64,000 nucleotides of DNA from Calendula officinalis (lineage: Eukaryota; Streptophyta; Magnoliopsida; Asterales; Asteraceae): positions 5,872,446 through 5,936,445 of the forward strand of contig OY970829.1 of assembly GCA_963853835.1 (NCBI GenBank), written 5' to 3'. Shown here in pieces: positions 32,251 to 45,411 of the stretch; within the stretch, counting starts at the first letter, position 1, and each line of letters opens with the position of its first letter. The notes below the pieces were generated by a model. That model was not told the DNA's origin and did no database searches. It saw only the letters and a program-made list of their open reading frames with translations. The position numbers and the translations under genes were made by a program.

Positions 32251-33359
32251 GAGATGTCTTCAAGGAAGTTCAAATATTTTGCATAGTTCTAATGGACAAA
32301 TCCTAGTCATTTGATCAAAATGATCAAGATCAAATCCCTTAGTCACAGCCACCTACAACCACCGTCGCCCGCCGCCGTCCGCCGATCGCTGTTGTCCGCC
32401 GCCGGTGGCCAGCGGCGGTGGTGGTGGCTGGTAGTGAAGGTGCTGGTGGTAATGGGTGGTGGTGGTATTGATGTATTAAAACACATGTGCTTCACTAAAA
32501 CACATGTGTTCCAAAATACAAATAAGCATATTACTTCGAAGCACATGTGTTTCAAGTCACGAAACACATGTGTTTTAAGTCACTAAAAACATGAGTTTCT
32601 AAAACACAGGGGAGCATACGAAGCACATGTGTTTCAGGTCACGAAACACATGTGCTTGGCTGTACATATACACTCCTTTATTTTCAAAAGAACTGTTATT
32701 AGTGAAACACATGTGCTTATAGCTTACAAACACATGTGCTTCATTACTTGAAACACATGTGCTTGGCTGTACATATACACTCTTTTATTTTCAAAAGAAC
32801 TGTTATTAGTGAAGCACATGTGCTTCTAGCTTACAAATACATGTGCTTCATTACTTGAAACACATGTGTTTGGCTGTACATATACACTCCTTTATTTTCA
32901 AAACAACTGTTATTAGTGAAACACATGTGCTTCTAGTAACGAAACACATGTGTTTCAAGTCATGAAACACATGTGCTTGATTGTACATATACACTCCTTT
33001 ATTTTCAAAACAACTGTTATTTAGTGAAACACATGTGTTTCAAGTCACGAAACACATGTGTTTCAAGTGACTAAAAACATTAGTTTATAAAACACAGTGG
33101 AGCATACGAAGCACATGTGTTTCAAGTCACGACCACCACCGCCGGTCACCACCGCCGACGACCACCTCCGGCCGCCGGCCGCCGTTGCCCACCACCGTCC
33201 GCCACCGCCTCCGGCCGCCGGAGGTGGGTGGGGTATTGATGTATTGAAGCACATGTATTTGTATGGTTTGAATTTTAATCTTGACCTTAGACTTTTTCTT
33301 GATCCAATGGCTATTAATTGGGACTAGCTAAAAACTTTGGACTACCTTGAACATTTACC
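32251..33359. mobile_element. Mutator-type non-autonomous element filled with CACATGTG palindromes
   Basis: 1109 bp. Ends gagatgtcttcaagg and the inverse of ggtaaatgttcaagg continue into an imperfect ~60-bp inverted repeat (shared caagg.agt.caaa, tagt.c, catt.gatcaa). The element is flanked by ttcaaagtta at 32241-32250 and 33360-33369, a 9-10-bp duplication as in Mutator elements. Just inside the ends are GC-rich, Gly/Pro-codon-like segments (ccgccgccg type). The core is an array of CACATGTG palindromes. Short open frames cross it, but none looks real. Confidence 0.75.
32480..33125. repeat. Array of about 17 CACATGTG palindromes, with a ~110-bp higher-order repeat
   Basis: The form is aaacacatgtgtttcaa or aagcacatgtgctt. 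A longer unit containing tgtacatatacactccttt recurs at about 32660, 32770, 32877 and 32985. CACATG is an E-box core bound by plant bHLH factors, and the full octamer is self-complementary. Confidence 0.85.
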
Positions 33360-33369
33360 TTCAAAGTTA

Positions 33370-34564
33370 ATCTAAATTTTGAGTATTTTATTTATTTTTA
33401 TTCATCTATAACTAGAGTATAAAAATGGTTCATGTAGTTTACTAAATGTTGCATTTTTTATGCTTCTTCGAAACCTTTTGCTGTTATGCTTTCTGTGTTT
33501 TCGATTTTGTTGTATTATTGTTCCTTCTGTTAAAAGTTATGTTTTTTTTTCCTTTCTAAATGGCTATTTCCCCCTTTATTGAGTTACACTTCCCCTATGC
33601 TATTCCAAATTAGATTCTTGACCGCTCTTTGATTTTTGACCACGATAATTGCATAGATAATTGTATCGATTCTGAATCAATTGTGTTTTAATGGTCCGTA
33701 ATAGGTCTTGTTTGTGAGTTTTAAAATGGATCTGGCTTAGTGTGTTTGTGGTTCGAAATCGAATGTTTCCTTTTGAACACATAAAGAGAATTGGATTTTG
33801 CATATGATTTTTTGTTCGATTTTAATTCGCACAAGGCAGTTGAAATTGTGTTTTAATAAGAAGAGTAAATTAGTAAACATACTCGTGTGGTATTTTAAAT
33901 TCTGTATTTTTATTGTTAAACTTTTTATCCGGAGTTTTTGTCTCTAGATTTTTCAATATTCAACCTAAACTATATTACATGTGTCCTTCAAAATATAGTA
34001 TTTTCTACTTTCCTGTAATACTAATATTAAGTCATCTTCATGTAATTAACTCTTATACTATATATGTCACCAAACGGTTTACTTGTTTGACATGATCTTG
34101 AACGGCAAAAAGTCAATTATTTTTATATTTTAAGTTATTGTAGAAATTCTTAATATCTCTAATTCAAAGATGTTAGATTTATCTATTTACACAGTATCAA
34201 CAAGATCTGTTTTCATCTACCAAATAGTCATGTTTGTACTTGTGCAATGATATTTTTTATTTTGTTATTGCTTACACATGTAGAAGATGATTATGAATGT
34301 GGAAGAATATTATGGTATTTGCTTCATCTACAAGAGTATGTACCGCGTTGTTGATAAAATATTAAGCGTGCTTATACGCATATACATACTTACACGACTC
34401 TATTGTTCATTGTTTCTCTAGAACGTGACGTCGTGACTTCACAAATATGCAACAACGTCTAAAGATTCTATAAATAAAAAAAAGATTACAATGCTTATTT
34501 AATAACTTAATTGTAAATGTTATTTAAAGAACGCTTTTAAATGCAACTGTATGTTTTACATATA
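33370..34564. other. Intergenic DNA without recognisable genes
   Basis: AT-rich. Only chance-length open frames are visible, and no transposon ends were recognised. Confidence 0.5.
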
Positions 34565-34572
34565 TAGTGACC

Positions 34573-34793
34573 AGGGGTGTCTTTGAGGAGGTGCAAGAAA
34601 TGCAGTCGTACAGAGTCTATGTTTTATAAGAGCCCAATTTTATATATATATTATATATATAATTTTAAAATATAAGCCAACTTAATAGTTTAATAAAAAA
34701 ATTAGAAAGTCCAATTTTTTATATAAAATTTATACTTAGGGGCTCATTTTCATCTATATACACAGGACATTCAGAATTTCAGAGACGCCCATG
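34573..34793. mobile_element. hAT-like MITE
   Basis: Ends caggggtgtctttga and the inverse of catgggcgtctctga. The flanks tagtgacc (34565-34572) and tagtgatc (34794-34801) look like an 8-bp target duplication with one change. The interior is AT-rich with no ORF. Confidence 0.6.
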
Positions 34794-35109
34794 TAGTGAT
34801 CATCATATGCAAATGATATTGAACGATAATAGACAGGGTCATAGTGGTAGCGATTTAAAACCGAGCCTAATTCTCCTTAACGTTTGCTTATTAAACGGCT
34901 CGAATGATGGTTTAGATAATCCTCATGTTTGATATTACCCCCAAACCCCTTGGTGCAACGTTATTTCTCTCAAACCCTTTTTTTTTTTTTTTTTTATCTT
35001 AGTTCAACATTAACTTAAAAGATGTCTTTCAAGAAAATAATATATGGGTGTGTGGTTAAAATATTGCCACATGTTACCCGAGACTAGTTCGGTTTGAGTT
35101 ACATTCTAA

Positions 35110-35446
35110 GACTACTTCCATTGGGACATTTGAGGGTTAGGTTACTATAATATAATAATGAAAAAAATTATTGGGGGTCACCAAAAGAGGTGACCTAGGT
35201 TGGTGGAGGAGATCAAGGTCACATGAGGGTCACCAATTATTTTATTCTTTATTTTTGTTTTTAATGTGAGGTGGAATTTTGTGATTAGTTGTTTTGATTT
35301 TAAATTTTTAATAAGTAATAAAATTTTAGGTTGGATTGGGTTGTTAATGTGTGTGGAAAATAAGGTTGGGTTGGGTTGTGTAGGTGGAAGAGAGAGATAT
35401 TATTTTTTAATGAAAGAGTTGGGTTAGGTTGCTAATGTGCATAGTC
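35110..35446. mobile_element. Tourist-like MITE with TAA target duplication
   Basis: 337 bp. Ends gactacttccattggg and the inverse of gactatgcacattagc, flanked by TAA at 35107-35109 and 35447-35449. The interior has paired ggtcacc/ggtgacc phrases. The gactatgc...att terminus recurs at 42403. Confidence 0.75.
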
Positions 35447-35734
35447 TAACAAAAAGTTACTGGACCAATTCTGTGTCTCATCCAGTACACCATTAATAAA
35501 TTGGAGTTGTCGTTAGCCCATTAGATTGTGAATTGAAATTTGAACAACTTTTCGAATTAATCAATCTTCTAAGAATATATGCTTTTCGAATAAGAAAGAT
35601 GAATGCGTTTTCATTCATGATTATGCTAGGATATATTCGGTCAAATCTTGTAAACTTTGTATTGACAAAGATCTCTTCGGAACCATGGACAATCTCACAA
35701 TCCAATTGTTGGAATAATTGGATTCTATCAAGTT

Positions 35735-36010
35735 ATCATTTGCTATTGGCGTTTTTTTAAGCAAAAGGCTTCTCACACGTTTTAATTTAGGAAATCGTGG
35801 CATCAACATTGATTCTTCAAGATGCCCCTTATGTGATGTTGATATCGAAACCGAAACTTATCTCTTCGTGAATTGTAACATCGCCAAATCCATGTGAGCT
35901 ACAATCCTTAAATGATGGGGTTTAACATTGCCAATTATATCCTCGATACAATTCTTCAATATTTGATTCCAAAAAGCCCAACGAAGCGATTATTGTTAAG
36001 CTGAGAATGT
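35735..36010 (+). pseudogene. LINE zf-RVT (reverse-transcriptase zinc domain) fragment
   Basis: One frame reads RLLTRFNLGNRGINIDSSR, then CPLCDVDIETETYLFVNC, then an AKSM..ATILK..WGLTLP sequence. This is the CPxC...H/N-x-C zinc-binding domain after plant LINE reverse transcriptases. Two TGA stops sit where the family has Trp. No upstream RT core is present, so this is an orphan 3' fragment. Confidence 0.7.
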
Positions 36011-36690
36011 TAGTTTTGGTGATTTGATCAACTACGGACTTTATTCTTGCAAGGAAATTTAAAAGAAGTTGATAATTCTATTCTTAAATGTGATATTTTC
36101 ATATTGGAACAAAATTATGCTAAGGAGTAAAATTGTAAATTTGGTTTATATTTCCTTATGCGAATGAATCTATTCTTTGAATAAATAATTACCCGTTTTA
36201 AATAGGTGTAAAAAGTACTCATTTAAATTTGATCCTTTTGTTCCCTAATCTCGGAGAACACTGTGCAAAGGGTACGCGACCACAACACATTGTTGTCCCT
36301 ATTTTTCTTTGCACTAGGAGTAGCTGTAATTTAGCAATTCGATTGTACTCAGATCGAACATGGCAATGAATGTAAGTGTGCTCTCTGGCCCTTATTGATG
36401 ACTGATCTACATTCTCAGCTGATGACATTGAATGATTTGAGGATGTTAGGTAACACTTCCTTCATCTTTGGAATTGAATCAATAGTAGAAGGAGGAAAGT
36501 AACTGATTTAAGGAAAGGCAGTTTGATAAACTCCCATTTTATCACTGATTGTTGTTAAAATAAACATATATATGCATCGTAAATGAATACTAACAAAACT
36601 AGCGATACAAAAAAAGAGCATAATTAAATTTGGTAAGTTTTATTTAACAAGGACGTGGCACTAGTTTAAGCTAAGACATGTACAAAGAGT
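36011..36690. other. Intergenic DNA without recognisable genes
   Basis: No coding or transposon structure recognised. Confidence 0.45.
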
Positions 36691-36694
36691 GATA

Positions 36695-37009
36695 CTTCCT
36701 CCGATTCAAAATAAATGATAAACTTTTCTTTTTAGAGTGATTCAAAATAAGTGATACACTTTAAAAAAATTACATTATTTGGCAAAAAAAATAGGACCCT
36801 CACCTACTAACTATCTACTTTAACAAAGTGAAATAATCATTTCACCCTTACTTTTTACTTTTAAACATCATTAACCTCACTTTATTCAAAAGGTGTGGGA
36901 CCAATTCTCACTAATCATCCAATTAATCTAATTTAGCTATCATTATAATTTTTTTTGCCTCAAAAACCGTGAAACTCAAAATGTATCACTTATTTTGAAT
37001 CGGAGGAAG
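36695..37009. mobile_element. Stowaway-like MITE, cttcctccgattcaaaat family, copy 1
   Basis: 315 bp. Begins cttcctccgattcaaaata and ends with its inverse (ttttgaatcggaggaag), with TA at 36693-36694 and 37010-37011. Relatives lie at 38068, 42002 and 59263. Confidence 0.88.
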
Positions 37010-37194
37010 TATATGATTTTCTTTGTTATTGGACTAGTTATAGGATAGTGATAAAGAAGTAGTAAATTTGTGGTACCCGAAACATTGATTTTTTTAGAGT
37101 GATTTCTTAATATAGACCAAATCAAATCAAGAATTCCAAAAAAATTCTAAAATCCTTGTGACCGTGCTACTCCACTAGAAGGCCGCTATGTGTC

Positions 37195-37345
37195 CAGTTA
37201 GTACTGCTAAAAAATTATTACCAATGCTAAAAAATGGTTACTACTGCTCAAAATTGGTTACTACTACTCAAAAGTTAGCACAAACTTAGTACTGCCAAAA
37301 GTTTGTGCTGCTCAAAAGTTAGTGCTGCTCAATAGTTAATGCTGT
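37195..37345. repeat. Minisatellite-like repeat
   Basis: Irregular repeats of ~17-22 bp built on gttactactgctcaaaa / agttagtgctgctcaa phrases. No coding potential. Confidence 0.6.
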
Positions 37346-37874
37346 CGCACGGTCTATTTTGGGAATTTTAAAATCGACCAGTCTTAATTGAGAATTGAAC
37401 CGGTCGCACGATCTATTTTAGTAATTATTTCTTTTATTTATTTGTAATGAACATAAAAAGTGGATATACAAAAGAAATAAAAAAGAATACATACAATGAA
37501 AGACTAGAAACGAAGTAATTTGAATTCAGAAAAGGATCCACAAGAAAAGATCGTAAACTTCTTAGGCCTTCCGGATTAGGTTTGTTTTTAAGCATACACT
37601 CCCTTCGTATCAAAATAAGTGAATCACTTTAAAGTTCACGTTTTTTGAAGCAAAATAAGGTAAAAGATATTAGTGAAATTAAATTAGTAATTAGAATGGA
37701 TGGGGACTCACATTTTTTTATAATTTTGTTGCTTTTATAGAAAGATGACAAAAATAGATGGAGCCTCACACCATTAATGATGTTTAAAAAGGATATAAAG
37801 TAAGTGTAAATGGATAATTTTAAATATAAAAACTTACCAAATAAGGTAAATTATTAAAGTGATTCACTTATTTT

Positions 37875-38927
37875 CAGGGGCGGTACCAGACAAATTTTTA
37901 AAGGTGGGCAAAATTTTGAAGTACAAGTCAGGTTCTTTGAGTGAAATTTTATTTAAAGTTAAATCGTAAACAAAATCAAATCAATTTTAGTTTGAAGAAA
38001 GTCTAAATGTAAACTAAATTAGTCAAAATCGAAATTCACGTGTTAGTTAATTCGAGAATAAAAATTACTTCCCCCGATTCAAAATAAGTGATACACTTTG
38101 GATTTCACGGATTTTGAGGTAAAAGTTTATAATTATGGTTAAATTAGATTAATTAGATGGTTAGTGGGAAATGGATCCCACACTTTTTGAATAAAGTGGA
38201 GTTAATGATGTTTAAAAGTAAAAGTAAGGGTAAATGAGCCTTTTCACTTTGTAAAAGTAGATAGTTAGTGGGTGTGGGTCCCATTACTTTTTGCCAAATA
38301 AGGTAATTTTTCAAAGTGCATAACTTATTTTGATACACCCCAAAAAGGAGAGTGAATCACTTATTTTGAATCGGAGGAAGTATAAAATTTAGCAATATAA
38401 AAAATAGATTACAGTTTTTTATAGTGGTAGATTTCGTATACATAGTTTATGTTCTTAACTCATATCCGTATTTAGTTTTATTATAATGTTCAAGTAAAGT
38501 TTTTAAAGTGTTTATATATAGATAATGTGGACTAATATGTTACTGGTTAAAATATATGTGTGATCAAATAAATGATAAACATAATATTTTTAAACCAATA
38601 AACATTGGGGAAAATGAATCAAAAGAAAATAAAAATTTTAATAGCAAATAGAGTAAAACAAACGTTAAAACATGAAAGAAAAAAAAAGATTTAAAAATAT
38701 ATATATATATGCATATGGAAGGGACTCAAACTAAATGTTATATGTTTTAAAATACATGAGTTAGCCACTGAGCTAATATATGACGTGTATTAGTTATCGC
38801 TCATATATTATGTATATTTGGATGAACCAAACCAAAAAATGAACCGACCCCTAAAAAATTTATACTAATTGGAAAATATTTGGGGTGGGCAGATACCAAC
38901 CTTGCCCACCCCTTGGTACCACCATTG
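37875..38927. mobile_element. hAT-type element nested in the Stowaway MITE
   Basis: 1053 bp with ends caggggcggtacca and the inverse of caatggtggtaccaa, flanked by a perfect 8-bp duplication cttatttt (37867-37874 and 38928-38935). Subterminal gtgggca.. phrases occur at both ends. There is no transposase. It contains another Stowaway at 38068-38380. Confidence 0.85.
38068..38380. mobile_element. Stowaway-like MITE, copy 2, nested in the hAT element
   Basis: 313 bp starting cttcccccgattcaaaat and ending ttttgaatcggaggaag, with TA on both sides (38066-38067 and 38381-38382). It is the same family as 36695-37009. Confidence 0.88.
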
Positions 38928-38983
38928 CTTATTTTGATACACCCAAAAAGAAAAGTGATTCACTTATTTTGATACGAAGGAAG

Positions 38984-39949
38984 TATAACATTTTTCGTAC
39001 AATAAACATCGTAAATATGTGGTTCGGTTTATGCGGATAAAGGCATGAACATCTTACCTTAACAATTAGATTAAATGCTTGAATATACAAATGTAAATTG
39101 CACAACATATTCACAACTCAAATTCAATCAAATTGAGAAAATAGAATCGCTAGTCTCTCACACTTTCAAATACATGTTGGAGTCAATGTTGCAAAGAGCG
39201 CTAGGCGCTAGTCGGGCGGTCGACCACCTTTTAGGATTAATCGGCCCAGGCGGGGCCTAGTCGGGACCTAGGCGGATTGGAATTTTATGTATATATACAC
39301 TATAAATAATATGTATAACATAACATAATACTTCAAATTTCAAATATTTCAAGGTTCACATAGTTTGATGTTGCAAAATAGATAATTAAATATAGTAATT
39401 TAAGTACTTAAAACAATATACATAAAGAAGAGCAAACTGCTAATCTGCATGGATTTGTATTTTTGGGCTTGCCTGAGATTAGGGCTTTCTTTAATGTTCC
39501 AAAATAAATTTTGGGCCTACTTTGTAATTGGTTTTTCTGGTCCACCAAATAAATCATCGAGGTATCGTTGATGCTCTGTCCCTTTCTCTTTTCGAAATCA
39601 TTAAAGGAGTCTTCAAGTGACGCACAAGGTAGAAGCAGAAGTGTACCATGAGAAATATTATACTTTTTGCAGTCTTGTTCAAAAAGAAATATATTAAAGG
39701 AGAAACCAAATTTATAAAAACCGGATAACTAAATTGTAATTTGGTTCGGATCTATTTGGGTTTTGAAGTAATTTGAATGGTTCGGTTTTTGAAGTAATTT
39801 GGTTGGTTTCACATGTTTATTTAAGGTAAAACCAATCCAACCAACCGAATATCCTTAATCGCGACTAATACAAATTATTCCAAATATTAATTACATGATC
39901 CCATAAGTATGTGTATCTGCCGTCTGCGGACCACATCTGCCATTTGGTT
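38984..39949. other. Intergenic DNA
   Basis: A GC-rich patch at 39195-39275 repeats the phrases gcgctaggcgctagtcggg and ggcctagtcgggacctaggc, probably part of an unidentified repeat. Copies of the transposon subterminal phrase atctgccgtctgcggacc begin at about 39914. No gene supported. Confidence 0.4.
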
Positions 39950-41654
39950 GGTGCTGTTTGTTTTTTCAGAGCAAAAAGATCTGCCGTCTGCGGACCACAT
40001 CTGCCAACTGCTGCAGCTTCTAAGGCGGACCAAAGATCTGCAGTCTGCAAAAAAACTGTTGTTTGTTTTTTAACAGCTGCAGTCTGCTGAAATAAATTAA
40101 ATCTAGTTCATACAACACTGAAATAATTCATACAACACTGAAATAATTCATACAACAACATTTTTAACATCGTCTTACAACATTAAAATAACTGATACAA
40201 CATTTTAGATTAAAAAAATTCATTCCATATTTTGCATCAATTGCTCGGCAATTGCATCCCGTAACTGGGTCATATACTCTCGGTCCGCTGCAGTACCATG
40301 TGTTGGGACCTCATCTTCATTATCATTAACGGGCACACTGTTATTTCGAACCGAGACATTGGGTTCATCGTATCGTGCAAAGTACTCATCGCTCATTCCC
40401 TCTTTCCTTATAAAATTATGAAGCGCAAAACATGAAATGACAATGTTTCTTTGTGTAACCAACGGAAATGGTGGCATCCTCTTCAATATAGGGAACCGTG
40501 CTTTCAAGACGCCAAAAGAACGCTCAATGACATTCCGAAGTTTTGCATGTACATGGTTAAATTTTTCTTTATCGGTTAACGCACGTCTTTGCCGAAAATC
40601 TCCAAGCCAATACCTCACATTACGATACGGGGCCATAAATCCTCGAATATGAGCATATGCGGCATCACAAAGATAATATTTATCGGGTGGTGGAACCGGG
40701 AATGCTGCATGTGGATTTGTTAGTGCTTCTGATAATATTCTAGAATCATGTGCTATCCCTTCCCAACCGGCCACAACAAACGTAAAAATCATGTTGAAGT
40801 CACAAATTGCCAATACATTTTGGTAACACTCGCCTTTTCCCCTACCTCTATATAAATCTTGTTCCCTTGTAGGGACAACGGCATGTATCAAAGTACCATC
40901 AAGTGCACCAACCGCTCCTTTGAAAACCCTTCGTAGCCTCCTATTATGTCCCGGAATGTTTGGATTTGGGTTAAAGGTAGTTGGTACTATAATGTCTTTT
41001 GCAAAAAGCATCATTTTCCCCAACACTTCATAAAAAAATTTATGAATTGTTTGCTTTGAGTGTTGAAATCTCCGCTTGATAATCACGTAACGTTGATTAT
41101 GACCAATCATCATCAAAAACATAGCCATCTTTTCCTCAACCGATACATGTTTGCTATCATTTAACGAGTAATTTACTCTAAAATGACAACATAATCGAAC
41201 AAAGGAATCACGAGACATGCGTAGTAATTCAGGGCATTGATTTGGATTGCGTTCCAATAACTCTAACGTGTACTCATGTCCCGTTAGTTGTGAATCACAA
41301 TCTCGCAATCGTTTAATACCTCTCTTCCAAAAAAAGCGGACATACAAGTACATTAGAACTATGAGAAGTATCTTTTGGTTGTGATCCATTAATAACCTGT
41401 GAAAAAAAAAATTAATACAAAAGTTACACCAAAATATTGAAATAAACCAAATTCATACAAAAAAGTTACACCAAAATATTGAAATAAACCAAATTCATAC
41501 AAAAAAGTTACACCAAATTGAAATGAACCAAATTCATACAAAAGTTGCACCAAATTGAAAAACAAACACCTGCGCAACACCTTTTCTGCCCGTGGTCTGC
41601 GTGGCGCAGACAAAAGACCCCAGGAAGATCTTTTTGCAAAAAACAAACAGCACC
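39950..41654. mobile_element. PIF/Harbinger element with an intact transposase
   Basis: Ends ggtgctgtttgttttttc (left) and the inverse of ggtgctgtttgttttttg (right), each followed by gcaaaaagatct. TTA follows on the right (41655-41657). The left flank is GTT, so the target duplication is not confirmed. Subterminal repeats of ctgccgtctgcggacc lie at the left end. It is about 1.7 kb with one ORF, and no Myb-like partner ORF is found inside. Confidence 0.75.
40220..41389 (-). CDS. PIF/Harbinger (HARBI1/ALP1-like) DDE transposase, 389 aa
   Basis: A single uninterrupted ORF, MDHNQKILL to EQLMQNME. An N-terminal helical region (to ~130) includes a helix-turn-helix-like stretch (SVEEKMAMFLMMIGHNQR). 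The DDE_4 nuclease follows: first Asp in GALDGT (D164), second Asp in AGWEGIAHDSRIL (D215), Glu in VIERSFGVLKARFPIL (E289). This family cuts and joins transposon ends, usually aided by a Myb-like partner. Length and catalytic residues match the family, so it may be active. It could act in trans on Tourist-like MITEs only if their ends match; those here differ from its own. A domesticated ALP1-type gene is less likely because it lies between inverted repeats. Confidence 0.93.
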   Translation of the reverse strand: MDHNQKILLIVLMYLYVRFFWKRGIKRLRDCDSQLTGHEYTLELLERNPNQCPELLRMSRDSFVRLCCHFRVNYSLNDSKHVSVEEKMAMFLMMIGHNQRYVIIKRRFQHSKQTIHKFFYEVLGKMMLFAKDIIVPTTFNPNPNIPGHNRRLRRVFKGAVGALDGTLIHAVVPTREQDLYRGRGKGECYQNVLAICDFNMIFTFVVAGWEGIAHDSRILSEALTNPHAAFPVPPPDKYYLCDAAYAHIRGFMAPYRNVRYWLGDFRQRRALTDKEKFNHVHAKLRNVIERSFGVLKARFPILKRMPPFPLVTQRNIVISCFALHNFIRKEGMSDEYFARYDEPNVSVRNNSVPVNDNEDEVPTHGTAADREYMTQLRDAIAEQLMQNME

Positions 41655-42001
41655 TTATACTTTATTGCTTGTAGAAAAACGAGCGCACGCATCCGCTCCC
41701 ACTAACTTCTAAGTTTTTTTAGATGTACTTTTTAATCAATAAATTTAGTTGAAATTCAAGACGGTAAATAGTGTAACACAATCCAAGTAAAGATGTAGAG
41801 GCTTATTATTGAGTTCTTAACTTCAAAAAAATAGAGATATATTTGTATAATTCCTGATTTCATTATTGAATTTTGGTTTTGGCTAAAGTAAAGAGTGTTT
41901 TGAGTTTTGACGAGTATATGAAATTTTCTGGAATGTTTATTATAAATGTACATGTAACCCATCCCATGTCACTTGATGTAAAATCTATGCCTTACATAAT
42001 A

Positions 42002-42307
42002 CTTCATCTGATTTAAAATAAATGATATACTTTTCATATTTAGGTGTATCAAAATAAGTGATACATTTTAAAAACTTACCTTATTTGATAAAAAGTAGTG
42101 GGACTCACACCCACTAACTATCTACTTTAATAAAGTGAAATGACATTTTTACCCTTTCATTACTTTTAAACAATCTCATTTTATTAAAAAATGGTGGGAC
42201 CGATTCCCCACTAACCATCCAATAAATTTAATTTAACCATAATTATCATATTTTGCCTCAAAAACCGTGAAACCAACAATGTATCACTAATTTTAAATCG
42301 GAGGAAG
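42002..42307. mobile_element. Stowaway-like MITE, copy 3
   Basis: 306 bp. Starts cttcatctgatttaaaat and ends attttaaatcggaggaag, with TA at 42000-42001 and 42308-42309. It is more diverged than copies 1 and 2. Confidence 0.8.
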
Positions 42308-42402
42308 TATATCCCTTACATTATAAGTTAACAAAGAATGTTAAGAGTAAATTATACTAAATGTTTTTTTCGTTTGCCAAAAATTATAGATTTGGTCTAT
42401 AA

Positions 42403-42568
42403 GACTATGCGTAATGGGTGACCAATACCATATCGGTCACCCCTGCCACCTCTGCACCACATCAGCTTTCTCTCTCCTGATCAAACACATGACCAGAAAG
42501 TGACCCAACGCCCGTAATGGATGACCGAATCGGCGACCAATTTTTTTTTATTTTTTTAGAATTTTCTT

Positions 42569-42570
<2 letters not shown>
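42403..42570. mobile_element. Truncated Tourist-like MITE end
   Basis: Begins gactatgcgtaatgggtgac next to TAA, like the terminus at 35446. The other end is missing, and the sequence runs into a T-rich stretch and a TA microsatellite. Confidence 0.5.

Positions 42571-42630
<60 letters not shown>
42571..42630. repeat. (TA)n microsatellite 1
   Basis: 60 bp of pure TA repeat bounding element A on its left. Confidence 0.97.

Positions 42631-45341
<2,711 letters not shown>

Positions 45342-45408
<67 letters not shown>
45342..45408. repeat. (TA)n microsatellite 4
   Basis: About 67 bp of TA repeat between elements C and D. Confidence 0.97.

Positions 45409-45411
<3 letters not shown>

Larger units (their letters stand above)
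37599..38983. mobile_element. Stowaway-like MITE interrupted by a hAT element
   Basis: The left end ctcccttcgtatcaaaat and the right end ttttgatacgaaggaag are inverse of one another. A TA follows the right end; on the left the flank has drifted (ca). The element is split at 37875-38927 by a hAT insertion placed in its right subterminal region. Confidence 0.8.

Noticed and set aside
32480..33125. CACATGTG array as a CRISPR-like or phage att structure
   Set aside because: Spacers are not unique and uniform in length, the element has transposon ends and a target duplication, and the host is a plant.
32311..33327. Open frames of 63-91 residues in the CACATGTG element
   Set aside because: They arise from GC-rich blocks and palindromic repeats, occur on both strands and have no domain features.
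39195..39275. GC-rich ctaggcgctagtcggg block as a Helitron end
   Set aside because: No TC start, hairpin plus CTRR terminus could be placed, so it was left as an unidentified repeat.
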